From NCBI GenBank assembly GCA_029706075.1, contig JAINUG010000328.1, positions 248,001 to 312,000 on the forward strand: a stretch of DNA of 64,000 bases, read 5' to 3'. The notes under the pieces were generated by a model. The model was given only the letters and a program-made list of their open reading frames with translations, searched no databases and was not told where the DNA came from. Both the position numbers and the translations under genes were made by a program. Position 1 is the stretch's first letter. Each line of letters opens with the position of its first letter. Source of the stretch: Aldrovandia affinis. Its lineage: Eukaryota; Chordata; Actinopteri; Notacanthiformes; Halosauridae. Of the stretch, positions 36,411 to 48,387 are shown one piece after another.

Positions 36411-38870
36411 GAATCCTGTTTTTGTGTTTTTTAATTTATGCAATATGTTTTCTCAGAGTACTGTGTGAAGTTGCATCTAAGCTCTGTGTTTACACGAGGT
36501 CAGAGGGCACCGAGGTCAATGCTTGTAAAGACCAAAAGACTGTTATTTATTTGGGAAACCCTGAAATGTGCCACATAGGCAAGGGCCCCGCCTACCCATA
36601 AGTTGGTGGATGGTGTACCTGCCAGCCCAATAACAATCGGACAGCGATGGTTTTCACATACAGAACACACTGTGTAGTGACATCATGCCAGCATACAGTT
36701 AATCGTAAAGCTGTGATTATCAGTCATTTAAACAACCGAAGACTTGACATGTTTGTTCTGATTAAATGTGCTCACTTTCCATAACTCAGTTTATGACATC
36801 AGAAAGTGTTCCCATTACTTAAATCAACCCCCCCCAATATTTAATTTTTATTATTTTTTATCATTGGGATAGTGTGATCCAAGCGGAATGAGCTTCAGCC
36901 AGCCGTTTTGCAATTTCATCGGTCTGCTTCTTGTCTGGCTTTTATGTTGCCAAGGTTTATGCTTTGTGACGTATTGGCTGCAGTGAAATGGCAGTAAAAA
37001 CCAGGGCAACGGATCATTTTTCATTTGGGGACTGTGACCGATTGGAGAGCAAACCTCCTACACGCTACTTCTGTTGATTTCTGACCTATGCACCTCTGGC
37101 TGCAGGAATGAGGTACAGCACTTAATGCACGTAAAATGTTTCATTTCCGCAAACCTCAAAGCACACGACCCATCGAAAGCACAACTGCTTTGGTCTGATC
37201 ACAAAGGTCAGTAAAAAAATGTTTTACAAATTGTAGATCATGGCTTACAAATGTGATTCATACATAACGGTTCATGTACATGTTCAATGTTGGAAACTTG
37301 GACACGTCAACAAGAGAAAATTGTAGAGGAATGTTTTTGGGATTCTTCTTTCTCCATGTCAACTTTTGGGTCATCGATTCTGGTGGTGTATAATGATGAA
37401 CTCATCTTTCTCCAGACCTGTATTTATTTTCCATAAAAAGATTAAAACTAATAATTATTTTTTCCTGTAAGAGAACACACTGGGGTATAAAAATGAGGTA
37501 ACATCGGTGTACATGGAAACATAATCTCATTACATATAGCCAGGATTCCTCCGTGATTCTGGTGGTGTATAATGATGAACTCATTCCAAAATCAGCAACT
37601 CAGTCACTCTGCAACTTTGTGATTCAATGCAATTTTGCTCAGAATTTGTTTATTTTTTTTCCATAAAAAAGATTAAACACCCCTAATAATTATTTTAAAT
37701 AAAATCCAACCAGGAAATGGTTAAAAAATGAATGCATTAGTCTCCAGATTTCAACCAGATTGAAAATGTGTGGTTTGAATTGAAGAATAAAGCGCAGACT
37801 GATTTGATGGGTACTGTACTCGCCAATATGTACATCAATCTTCAAGTCGTTAAAGGGAAACCTGAAAAATATTTGTTAAACAAAAATCTTTCGAATATAA
37901 CTTTTTTCGATCGGTTTATTTGATTCATTTAGTGTGTTTGGCCAAGTCGTTAAAGGGAAAAGATGGCAGTATTCCTACAGCACTACCCTGAAGAGGTTGT
38001 CCCCGTAGCATAGTACCATTAAGTGCCTCTTCAGTAATCTAGCATCATTCTCCCTTTATTTAAATATATGCAAATCAGTGATAATACAAAGAAAAGCAAT
38101 TCATGTAAATGTGTAACCTCTCTCCATCTGGTGTCATATGCCTTATCTTAATCACTTTATCACTCATCTTTATGATGAATGATATTTGCCCTGATACTTG
38201 GCCTACTTGTCTCAATTCAGTGGCTGCCCAACCAACATGTCCTTTTGACACATGGGTTTCTTATATTCCCTTTAACAGTTGCAGAGACAATATCACTGTG
38301 TTTTTTTGCTCTTGTTTGTGTTCAACATAATTCGATATGAAGTAGCTGAAAATAAAACAATCAACAAACCGGTGAGGGGAGGGGAAATATTCAGTCCTCG
38401 TGCCAATAAATATGGATGCTTTTTCATATATCCAGTTGGGAAGAGAATGCATTCCACACCTCCATGCCCAATATATGACACAGCCAGCTCCTTAAAAAAA
38501 AAAAGTATGGATCTATTTTCAAGCTGCATAGGCCAACAAAAGTCATTTGAGCAATGGTGAAACTAGATCCATGATGAATCTGGTGAAACCGGATTCATCC
38601 ATATGAAACGTCTGATGTATTATCCAGATACATTCATGCAGTTTTTAATGGATAAATAAATGCCATTTAGAAATTTCTGTTTGTTTCGAGAGATAAATAG
38701 AAGTGTCAAATCCACAATGTAGTCTATGAAAACCTTTTGTCATGTAACCCTATGGAGATTGACGTCACCTTAAGTTTTCCCATGGAAGTCAGCAGACCAG
38801 TTTCGACCAATGATAAGGCAGTTTTCACCAAAAATCAAGAGATATACATCTTAACGAAAGTGTTCTATGG
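36411..38870. other. Intergenic DNA downstream of larp4b
   Basis: No gene recognised. 37376-37460 and 37555-37700 are a direct duplication sharing gattctggtggtgtataatg followed by atgaactcat, and further on ccataaaaagattaaa and ctaataattatt. Confidence 0.5.
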
Positions 38871-39340
38871 TGTGGCATCACAAGGAGCAGCCCAGGCAAA
38901 TGGCTGCCTGCCCCTTTAATCCGCTAGAGCCATCAAGACTACAGCTCCCAGCAGCCTACAGTCCCACACCTGGCCACCAGCTGAAGCAAATGAGACAATA
39001 GGGACTTCTGGCAGCTGACTTCAATTTGGGACTGAATAAAAGGTCTGATTGTGCCACAAGGGGAAGAGAGGTTGGAGGGCAGCAAGCTGTGCTGCAGGCC
39101 TCATGTCCTGAGTGTTTTGATGTTTGACTCGTGGTTGTTGGTTTTTTAGAAGATTCTTTAAGTTGTAAAATTATTGGTGCAGACTTTATTTTGTCTTTTA
39201 TAAAAATACTTTTTTTTTTTGTTATTAAAATTTGTATTTTGTGTTGGAATCTCCTCTCTGCATTTCTTTGCTTGCCTACACCCTCTGAAAAGGTCATTGT
39301 GTGTCACCCCACCCCCAGTGACACTACAATGATTATAGAC
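38871..39340 (+). mobile_element. Possible solo LTR or LTR-like repeat
   Basis: A ~450-bp block with gactgaataaaaggtctg early, a T-rich stretch and ttaaaatttgtattttgtgt, ending in a GTGTGTCACCCC region. The composition resembles fish LTRs, but no target-site duplication was found. Confidence 0.3.
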
Positions 39341-39777
39341 ATTTCGTATCTGAAAAAGAGAGGCATAGGATTAACGTTAAAGTCTCCTACCTTCCCGTTG
39401 ACTTTGATAGACACAGAAATTGTACTGAAATTGTACCTACGGGTAGATGACACTGTAAAAACCCCAGAAATATATTGCTCCTTGCCTACTTCAAATAGCG
39501 CTTGCATAGTCCACTAACTATTGTCTCTATGGTATTATCCACATGCCCAGGTTATGCCCAGGGCCTCAGGTTTCCAAAATTTCCTAAATCCAACCTTGAA
39601 ATTACTGTGTAAATTTAAACCTCCAGAAATATGGCATTATCAATTGATTGTTGCGAAAATATTGTCATTATTCTAAACAGTTTTTCGTAGCATTTGCCAC
39701 CTTCACTGCCTGTATGCAAACATTGAAACCTGTGACTTTCTTAAATCAACTTTACAGTCAATATTTTCATTGAAATT

Positions 39778-39810
39778 TTTAATTATTATTTTATTTATTT
39801 ATTTAATTTT

Positions 39811-39897
<87 letters not shown>

Positions 39898-39898
39898 G
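39778..39898. repeat. (TTTA)n microsatellite
   Basis: A long, nearly perfect tetranucleotide run. Confidence 0.98.
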
Positions 39899-39899
39899 C

Positions 39900-40440
39900 A
39901 AACGAAATGAAAGAAAAATAATTTTGGTAAACTTGAACCTGCATCTTCCCAGCCTGGAGCTGTTCCCCTTGTCCTCGTAGCTGTATCTGAAATCCGTCAT
40001 GATGAGGCCTTTATCGCTGCCAGCTTGCTTTGGCCCACCTTGCCCGATGCATCCTGAGGAGGGCAGGTGAAGCACCCCTTGGGAATGCTAACTCCGGAAG
40101 GACACCACAATGCGGCCGATCCTAGCTCTTGCGCGGCCGTTCTGCCGGTGTCGTTGTCATGACAAATATAACTCGGGGGCAATATTTGTCACCACACCAC
40201 ACAGCAGATTAATCGGGCTCCTCACCTATTCAATGCCCCCAAAGGCAGGTCGTGTTAAGACGGATGGCGCAGCATTTGAGGCGTCGCGGCAGCTGACCAA
40301 TGATGATGGCGATAAGATAGCCGGGGAGAGAGAGAGGGAGTCCGTGTGCCTGCAGATTTATGAGCGATCATTGCTGTAACCGAACTGTGCTGGGTCTGCT
40401 GTGGCCGTCAGCCCATAATAACACAAGCTTTCTCTGTGAG
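39900..40440. promoter_or_regulatory. Candidate conserved non-coding element
   Basis: High-complexity, repeat-free DNA between repeats, with balanced base composition, CpGs, CCAAT, CAGCTG and GATAAG motifs close together (40290-40320). Its location 19 kb upstream of dip2c and 4 kb past larp4b would suit a distal enhancer. Inference only. Confidence 0.3.
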
Positions 40441-41019
40441 CCACATAGCTGAATAACAGCTGCAGTCAACTTGAGAGGAAAAGTGCCCTTTGTTCCCCTA
40501 AACACAGCCAATCAGATGTGCAATCATCGGATAAGCTTCATGAATTCAGTTGATACCACATGAAGGATTCGAGTAATACAGTAATTTAGTTAACCAATGA
40601 GGTGAACTCTTCTCATGTCTTTAAAAAATGCTAGTTAAACGTTAAGATGAGATAATTACATCTGAACATGGATGCTGGTGAAAAAAACATTGTGGTTATG
40701 TCGTTTTTATTTTGGAAAAACTTTAGCCACAAGTCGAGTTTGATCAACAAATTGTGGGTTTAGCATAAAACCTGTTGATGATTTTTAATTGAACGGGCAC
40801 TACAGTCTACGTAGGACAAGCATGAGCTAGTTAGCGCTTGAGTATATTTCAGCCTAATGTTTAAGCCTAGACATCACTAGTTCCAGAGAACAATTCATTA
40901 GCAGGCCAGTTTACAACTATTGCCCTTACCTTGTGACTTCTATGTATAAAGTGGGCTCCTCTTTGACCAAAACCTTTACACTGGCACTTTCCACTTTTAA
41001 ATTTTTTTTTGTATTTATT

Positions 41020-41400
41020 TGTATTATGATTTTTTCCCAATTTGGAATGCCCGATCATATTCTTAAGCCATGCTTATTGGAACTGTCAATGCAGGAGAGC
41101 ATAGACAAGCACAAGCTCTACTCCAAAACATGTGATGTCAGTTGCTGCTTATTTTCATACCGCAGTATACAAGTTAAGACAGACATGAATCGGAGGAAGA
41201 CACTTTGTGCCCAGCTTTATACTGGCAGACACCTGATTGACCAGCGGGGGTTGCTGATGTATGACGAGACACATATAACCCGGCCGACTTTATCCCTCCC
41301 TCCTTGGGTGACGCTACCGCTAATTATGTCGCCCTCCCACTTTGCACTTTTTAATACCAATCAGGCAGGGCGCTGCGTCTCACCTCCCAATGTGAACTGA
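41020..41400 (-). mobile_element. SINE-like dispersed repeat, minus strand (second copy)
   Basis: Shares the ordered blocks described at 15058-15410. The low-coordinate end reads cccaatttggaatgcccgat. Confidence 0.7.
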
Positions 41401-41600
41401 TGTAAATGTACTTGCTTAAAAGAGAACGGCACTTTGTGTCTTTCGTATGTTGTCCCAAGCTTGTGTTTGTGTGGCTGTCTGTGTAATTAAACTTTCCTGT
41501 CTTCTCTTGTGATCATCGGGTCAGTTTCTTCATCTCTTCAGATAATGTTACTCCAATTTTGTATTTTGTATTGACCAACACTGGCTATGACTATGGCTAT

Positions 41601-41854
41601 AGGTGTGTTCAAATTCAGTGAATGATGAAACTTGCTTGAGCGGCTTTTACAAACATTCCAAACTGTTTGCATCAAATGTAAACAAACACATCTCCCTCAG
41701 ACCAGCACCATCCGACGTCATTTTTGTTCCACACACACATTTTCAAACCGCTCACCTATGTTTACAAATGTTTGTGGTGAATTCAAAGCTAACAGAAAAA
41801 AAGTTTGAAATTGTTTGCAAACATTGTCTTTCCGTGCCAATCAGAACACACCTC
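41601..41854. mobile_element. Possible MITE with AGGTGTGTTC ends
   Basis: Left aggtgtgttcaaattc and right gaacacacct are inverted over 10 bp. The target duplication was not resolved. Confidence 0.4.
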
Positions 41855-43799
41855 TGCGGTTTTCAGTGGCTGCACAGTCAGGCTCCAGCTTGGCTGGGTG
41901 GGCTTGAGTTGGCCCAGGGTTCCTCAGATTACAGGGGCATCAGTTACCCCTAGCACCTAACCAGGTACACAACACTTACCTGTACTAAGAGATTTAGTAC
42001 TTGTCTTCTCTGACAACCAGCACCTCTCCTGTAGTACCGTGTGTAGCCTGTAGGGTGTCAAATAGACATTGGTTTTCCTATAGTACTTTGTGGCCTGTAG
42101 GGTGTAAAATAGCCACTGGTTTAATGGGCAAGTGAATCACAGATGAGAGTTTAAATGTCAGATTACCACACAAAATCCTACTATACCTTGCAATAAGATC
42201 TATACATGGGCTGTATTGGTGAAATAAACATCCTTTGATTCCTCTGGGGAGAAACTGGCAATGACTGAAATCATTGGAAATAATTGCTAATGAAAGAATG
42301 GATGCAGAGGAACAACCATACATGTAGTAATTAAGGGGAGACACACACAGACACACGCACGTGCGCCCACACATGCACACACATACACACGCATTACATT
42401 CTCACGCATGCACACTCACACATGCACACATGCACGTGCGTGCATGCACACATACACACACACATGCACGCACACACACACACTCAATCACATTTTCCTG
42501 AGTGGAATTCCACAAGGAAAACCGGAGGATAGGTTATGTGGTACAGCCCTCGTGCCTATGAGAGAAGGCCTCTCTTGAGTATTGAATGAGTGACAACTGT
42601 GTTTCAGCCACCTATTTATAGAAGCAACAGATGCCTGACCATTCCCTGACCATTCCCCTGCCTTTACTTTCCCTCTCTGGTTGCCTCTGTAACATTATGA
42701 TCAGTCTGTGATAGCTAAATTTAATGCTGCTTTAAAGATTTAAATTCAGCTGATATCTCTTGTAAATAATTTTTTTGTACCAGTAAAACTACTGCCTTTT
42801 TTGGCAATCAAATCCATCAATAAACATTTAAAGCAGCTCTCTTTTAAGTCTATTTTCACCTGGGAAATACAGCATCCTACTGGATGGGCATGGTGATGAT
42901 ATTATTGAATAAATTATGTCTAGCCTGTAACAGGCCAATGTAGTATCATTGACCAGAAGAAAATGACTATGGAAAACAAAATAATGGAGATAATCCACAT
43001 TCAGAAATGTTTTTTGATTGGAAGTTGGAGTGCACGACATTGTGATGTCAGGTGATACATTTCCATTCGGTGGCCATTTTCACATTTGTTAAAAGTTCAA
43101 CGTTGAGGGGCAAAATCTGCGAAAGCGAACACTGATTTCAAAGTGCGGTTTGTGCCATGAATGATAATGAAGTGCAATGTATTTTTTTTCATATTAGCAT
43201 ATATTGGTTATCTAAGCTAAAAATCCATTGAATACACATCTTTTTTTATTCAAATAAGTTATGTGCATGGCTACATTCTACACATGTCCCCTTTGTGTAG
43301 AATCCAGCTGCCATCTTGCATGAAATTGAAAGAAATGGGCCAAAAAATAGCTTTACTTTCACGTGGAAGCAGCTTTTAATAACGAAGGTGAGATTCTGAT
43401 GGTCTTCAATGATTGGTAGGCTCTTTCAGCTGTGGGACCCCTAAGCGGAAATATCACAATGATTGACATCGATAGCTAAATGTGATGTGTGTCACCTTTG
43501 TGTGTCCTCAGCCCAGGTGTGATCGCCACTACAATATTAGTCTGTATGGTAATGGCTGAGAACATTGGAAATATAAAAAACATAATGACAGCATCAATTT
43601 ATGTCTTTTAGCATTTTATTACTGTAGCAGCCAAGGCCTGTTTAAAGAGTGGTACTTTGGTGCTGTTATCACAGTGTTCTGTCTATGCTGGTACACCTTC
43701 CTCCCCAGTCTCTCCCTCTTACTGTCTCGCCTCTGGATGTGATCTCAGGAATTACTAGTCTGCCTCAAAGGATGGCAACTTCATCTCTGCGAAAGTGAT
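41855..43799. other. Intergenic DNA
   Basis: Contains a ~58-bp tandem duplication at about 42030-42120 (gcctgtagggtgt twice), a (CA)n-rich tract at 42342-42484, and otherwise unclassified DNA. 43380-43690 is high-complexity and might be conserved (tgattgacatcgat), but this is unsupported. Confidence 0.45.
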
Positions 43800-44170
43800 T
43801 CTCATCTCATCTCATCTCATCTCATCTTCAGCCACTTATTCCTAGTTAGGGTCGCGGGGGGGCTGGAGCCTATCCCAGCATGCATTGGGGCGAGAGGCAG
43901 GAATAAACCCTGGACAGGTCGCCAATCCATCGCAGGGCACTACATACACCATTCACTCACACACTCATACCTACGGGCAATTTAGACTCTCCAATTAGCC
44001 TAACGTGCATGTCTTTGGACTGTGGGAAGAAACCGGAGTACCCGGAGGAAACCCACGCAGACACGGGGAGAACATGCAAACTCCACACAGAAAGGCCCCC
44101 GGCCTGGATTCGAACCCGAGACCTTCTTGCTGTGAGGCGACAGCGCTATCCACTGCACCACCGTGCCGCC
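43800..44170 (-). mobile_element. tRNA-derived SINE with (TCTCA)n tail, minus strand
   Basis: The minus-strand head reads gcggcacggtggtgcagtgg, with B box ggttcgaatcc; the body contains cctccgggtactccggtttc. It ends at the CTCAT repeat (43800-43827). A very common type in fish genomes. Confidence 0.85.
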
Positions 44171-45090
44171 TATGCGAAAGTGATTCTGTGGGTAATATTT
44201 ATTCATATGAGCCCCCGAAAACAAATGAGTAACACAGACAAGTAATCAACTTTATTGATTATGAGTAATTAGCTTTTCAGTGTGACCTAAGACAATTAGT
44301 ACAGCAACTAATTCAGCTTAACTGAGACAGTCGTATGCTTTTAACAAAATATCTGGCAGATATTGCCTATGTGATTAAACAAGTTTATCAAGTTTACTTT
44401 TGACAAAATGCACATCCAGTCTTTCGCCAACAATTCATACCAGATTGTACATGTCAAGATTAAAATTAAAAGAAGGAGATCAGTGTTTAATTAAGAGCTC
44501 AATCAAATCAAATTAATTGCGAGCTCAGCTGTAACAGAAGCCAGTGAGGCCCCCCGGGACCAAGGTTGGGAAACAGATGTCGGGAGGATGAAGTCCGATT
44601 CATCTTATTATTATAATATTATTTTTCCTTTATTATCAAGTCAAGTTTTTGTGCTGTGGTGATTTATTTCTTATCATGAAATAAATCACCACAGTGTGAT
44701 ACCTTCTGACAAGGGCATTATTTTGAGATTTTAACAGCCCCTTCAGAAAAGGAAATTAATTCATTAAGACCTGCTGTGCTGGTCTGTTTTGGGCATATAG
44801 GGATAAGTACTGCTAAAAACCTTGCCAAATACCAGTTGACCCAACTTAACTGATATGGCTATAACTGGCCATATCGGTCTCAACAACAAGTATAAAACAT
44901 AATGATATTTGTCACTGAATATTGTCCATCAATACCTAATGCATATATTATGTGCCCAGCAGACCTATATCTACAACTTTATCTACATTTTATTTAATTA
45001 CTCTGTGGAATCAAAATTGGGATTTCTTGCCACCGATCAACAGAAAATACTCTATAATGTAAAAAAAAGAAAGAAAAAAACCTTGTTAAT
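44171..45090. other. Intergenic DNA with a perfect hairpin
   Basis: 44655-44670 and 44678-44693 form a perfect 16-bp inverted repeat (tgtggtgatttatttc) with a 7-nt spacer. The rest is AT-rich and unclassified. Confidence 0.6.
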
Positions 45091-45092
45091 TA

Positions 45093-45713
45093 CAGTTTTT
45101 TTCAATTGCTAACAAGCATCGGTCAATACTGAGGCCACCTTTTCAAAACTCTTCATACAGTCTGCATTACCAACATGCACCTTAGCCAAACAGTTAATCT
45201 CACTTCCAAAACTCACTCAAACCACCAAAACACTTCATACTGACCTAAAAAACACTAACAGGGAGCATTACATAAATGATGAACTTTTATCTTTGAAGTT
45301 TGAATGATTTTTCACATAAATCAGTATTTCATTATAGAATAAGAATAACACCTTTTCACTTTATTGACTGTACTAAAGTATATGTAACAAGAATGAATCA
45401 GAAATGCAGCAATTTGCTTCAATATCCTTAATTTTTTCTATATCTTTGCATACAGTAATTTACTTATTTAAACAAAAAAAATGTTTTCCTGAAATTCCAG
45501 GGCTCCAATAATAATCACAAAAAAACTACAACATGTATAGTATAATCACTCATACTGTACAGTACTGTGAGGGTTCTAGTTCTCCCTCTCTCCTGCATTT
45601 GGCCACAAGTTCTCATCAACATCATATCTTATGTCTTGGAAAGTAGAGTGTGAAGAGTTTTGACAATGTGACTTCAGTTTTGACCAATGCATGTTAGCAA
45701 TTGAAAAAAACTG
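45093..45713. mobile_element. Non-autonomous element with 40-bp CAGTTTTTTTCAATTGC ends
   Basis: Left cagtttttttcaattgctaa, then caagcatcggtcaatactga, is matched by the inverted right end over about 40 bp. TA target duplication (45091-45092, 45714-45715). It is an internally deleted relative of the DDE elements at 53.5-57.4 kb. Confidence 0.9.
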
Positions 45714-46399
45714 TAATTGCAAATAATTCATTATGGGCTCTTAGGTAGGAGACCTAAGTTCTTAAAACAAGTCCTAAGTTTCTTCCTTTTTTGTGATCAA
45801 TATATATATTTTTTAAGCAAAAACATAAATCACCAAATTATATTATCCTAAATAACTTCCAGTGGGTAGGGGGGGCTGTCTGTCATAAACTCCACATTTA
45901 ATCACAATGTTAGATCCTTGGAGCGTCAGACTGATCACAGAGACCCAGTCACCTGTCTTCTGTTGAGCCACAGCACAGGTATAAAGGCTCAATGATCCAA
46001 ACAATAACACAAGCAAAAGCAACAACAGAATGAAACAAAAGATGAACTATGAACAGGGCTGCGGTACAATTTGCCGTACCCTCTTTGGCCTAAAGAGAAA
46101 ACAGATACCTACCAACACAATACAAATGCAGAACGTAGGCATGCTTCACAATAGTCTTCCTTTTAAAAGACATACAGTAAGGCCTGTGTTTCTTAACTAC
46201 ACCAGAGATGTCCATCCATATTTGGAAACACATCCATCCAAATATGGCAACAACACCATCCCCCCGGCCCCTCCCCCAACCATTCTAATGTCTATTTTCT
46301 GTCCATTTTGCCATTGTAATTGTTCATATTATGGTATACCTCTTGGCTTTCTTAGCCCCTGGTCGTGTTGTAGTTGTATCTGAGTTTGCATTCGTTCGC
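45714..46399. other. Intergenic DNA with two CArG boxes
   Basis: CCATATTTGG at 46216-46225 and CCAAATATGG at 46238-46247. On the minus strand, 45843-46045 is an open stretch with a hydrophobic, signal-peptide-like start but no ATG in frame; I do not call it a gene. Confidence 0.5.
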
Positions 46400-46560
46400 T
46401 GCCAAACTCACCTGCGACCAGTAGTGACGAAGGCGAAGTAATGTCTCCTCCGAGATGGCACTCACCAGCAGGCCGTCGACCGTAACCCAGTACCACAGGG
46501 CCACTCTTATGCGCAGCGAACGTCCTGTCGGCTTCCCTCCCCCCTCCCTGGGGTGGACAG
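46400..46560 (-). mobile_element. Partial copy of the 27395-27776 SINE
   Basis: Shares tgcgacc-gtagtgacgaagg, gccactcttatgcgcagcga and ttccctcccccctccctggg with that copy. The tRNA-like head is missing. Confidence 0.75.
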
Positions 46561-46863
46561 CATCAAAATCATTTATTCCTTGTCGTGTAATCCAAGGGTG
46601 TGGATGCACAGTAAACAATAGGGACGCTTTATTGTTATTTACATTTTTAACCCCTGTTTTTTTCAGTCACTGTTCTAAGCCTGTCCCATCACTGCAACGT
46701 CCTCCATCAATTTGGGGGGCTGTCCACATCATAAATGTGGACAGCTGCTGAGAGTTGACCTCTGTTGTGAAGTCATTGGGAAGTTGGAAGAAAGTAGTAC
46801 ATATAGGGGATAAAAATATGTGTTTTCAGCAGGGGCTTTGGAATAACAAAATTCAGCCAAATG

Positions 46864-47095
46864 GCTGGCAGTGTAGTGTAATGGTTAGGGAGCTGGGCTT
46901 GTAACTCAGAGGTTGCAGGTTCAATTCCCAGGTGGGGCACTGCTGTTGTACCCTTGAGCAAGGTACTTAACCTGAATTGCTTCAGTAAAATATCCAACTG
47001 TATAAATGGATTGTATGTAAAGAAATGTAAACTGTGTAAGTCACTCTGGATAAGAGCATCTGCTAAATGCCTAAAATGTAATGTAAAATGTAAAT
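46864..47095 (+). mobile_element. V-SINE-like element, plus strand
   Basis: tRNA-like head with A box TAGTGTAATGG (46874-46884) and B box GGTTCAATTCC (46918-46928). A conserved middle, ttgagcaaggtacttaacct. A 3' tail, taagtcactctggataagag, then catctgctaaatgcctaaaa. The tail equals the 3' end of the LINEs at 48.6-49.1, 49.3-49.8 and 51.5 kb. Confidence 0.88.
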
Positions 47096-47488
47096 TAGGT
47101 CAGAAATATCACTGCTCTAGGGTCGCCTCTATGTTATATAAAACAAAAAACCTACCATGGTGTGAAATCTTCACCAAAAGCTATGTAAAATGCAATTTTG
47201 TATGTTAAATACATACACAATAAATGAATCTTACTTGCTTTCATAAAATGGTGCCTCCTCGTTCTGGAGTAACAAACAAGTACCTCAGTGCTGGGCTCAC
47301 ATATTGAGTTAACCATGATCCACTTACAGCAAATCATCCAATCATTTACCAGGGCCAAGACAGAAAGCTCAAAGACAACACACATTTAAACAGATATTGA
47401 CTTTACTAAATGTATCTTTATAATCCAAGCAGAGCCCAGAACAATCAATGTAGATCTTCAGAGATTTGCAGCAGTGTGAGAACATGTG

Positions 47489-48060
47489 CAGGCTAAAAGT
47501 GTGATGATTTACCTGTGTGTTTTACCTGTATGCAGGCTCAAAGTGTGATGGGTTTACCTGTGTGTTTTACCTGTATGCAGGCTCAAGGTGTGATGGTTTA
47601 CCTGTGTGTTTTACCTGTATGCAGGCTCAAAGTGTGATGGGTTTACCTGTGTGTTTTACCTGTATGCAGGCTCAAAGTGTGATGATTTACCTGTGTGTTT
47701 TACCTGTATGCAGGCTCAAAGTGTGATGATTTACCTGTGTGTTTTACCTGTATGCAGGCTCAAAGTGTGATGGGTTTACCTGTGTGTTTTACCTGTATGC
47801 AGGCTCAAGGTGTGATGGTTTACCTGTGTGTTTTACCTGTATGCAGGCTCAAAGTGTGATGATTTACCTGTGTGTTTTACCTGTATGCAGACTCAAAGTG
47901 TGATGATTTACCTGTGTGTTTTACCTGTATGCAGGCTCAAAGTGTGATGGGTTTACCTGTGTGTTTTACCTGTATGCAGGCTCAAGGTGTGATGGTTTAC
48001 CTGTGGCCTTTACCTGTACGCAGACTCAAAGTGTGATGGTTTATCTGTGTGTTGTACCTG
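47489..48060. repeat. 44/45-bp minisatellite, about 13 units
   Basis: The unit is tgtgatgatttacctgtgtg followed by ttttacctgtatgcaggctcaaag. Three unit types (gattt, gggttt, ggttt) recur in a patterned order, so there is higher-order structure. The last units are degenerate. Confidence 0.95.
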
Positions 48061-48387
48061 TGTGTTTTGTGTTTGGTCTCTATCCCTGCAACACCTTGTT
48101 CATTAGCATGTTTTGCTCTTATCATCCATCAGTTTACTGTCTTATGTACAAAACCACCTTTATAACATAGACAGGTGCTTTACCTTTACAAATCACATTT
48201 AGTTTTACTATTATCATCATCATCATCATCATCATCGTTGTTGTCATCATAATAATTAGTACAATAACCTGTATTATTATTGTTATTATAATTATAATAA
48301 TAACAATAACAACAACAACAACAATAATAATAATAATAACATTATATATATATATATATATATATATACTGTATATACATTTCTTTA
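48061..48387. repeat. Microsatellite cluster (ATC)n, (AAT)n, (TA)n
   Basis: 48206-48370 has successive trinucleotide and dinucleotide runs immediately before the terminal repeat of the next element. Confidence 0.9.

Noticed and set aside
38871..39340. Confident solo LTR call
   Set aside because: Composition resembles an LTR, but no matching target-site duplication or clear TG...CA pair was found. Kept only as a low-confidence feature.
40933..41400. 155-residue plus-strand ORF
   Set aside because: It runs antisense through a SINE-like repeat that has a second copy at 15.1-15.4 kb. No protein similarity recognised.
46864..46940. Functional tRNA gene
   Set aside because: A and B boxes are present, but the tRNA fold is degenerate and the sequence continues into a SINE body and LINE tail. 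Likewise the tRNA-like heads near 27.7 and 44.1 kb.
47489..48060. CRISPR-like array
   Set aside because: Regular 44-bp units, but there are no unique spacers between them, and the genome is a vertebrate's. It is a minisatellite. The same holds for the 39-bp array at 62.4-62.9 kb.
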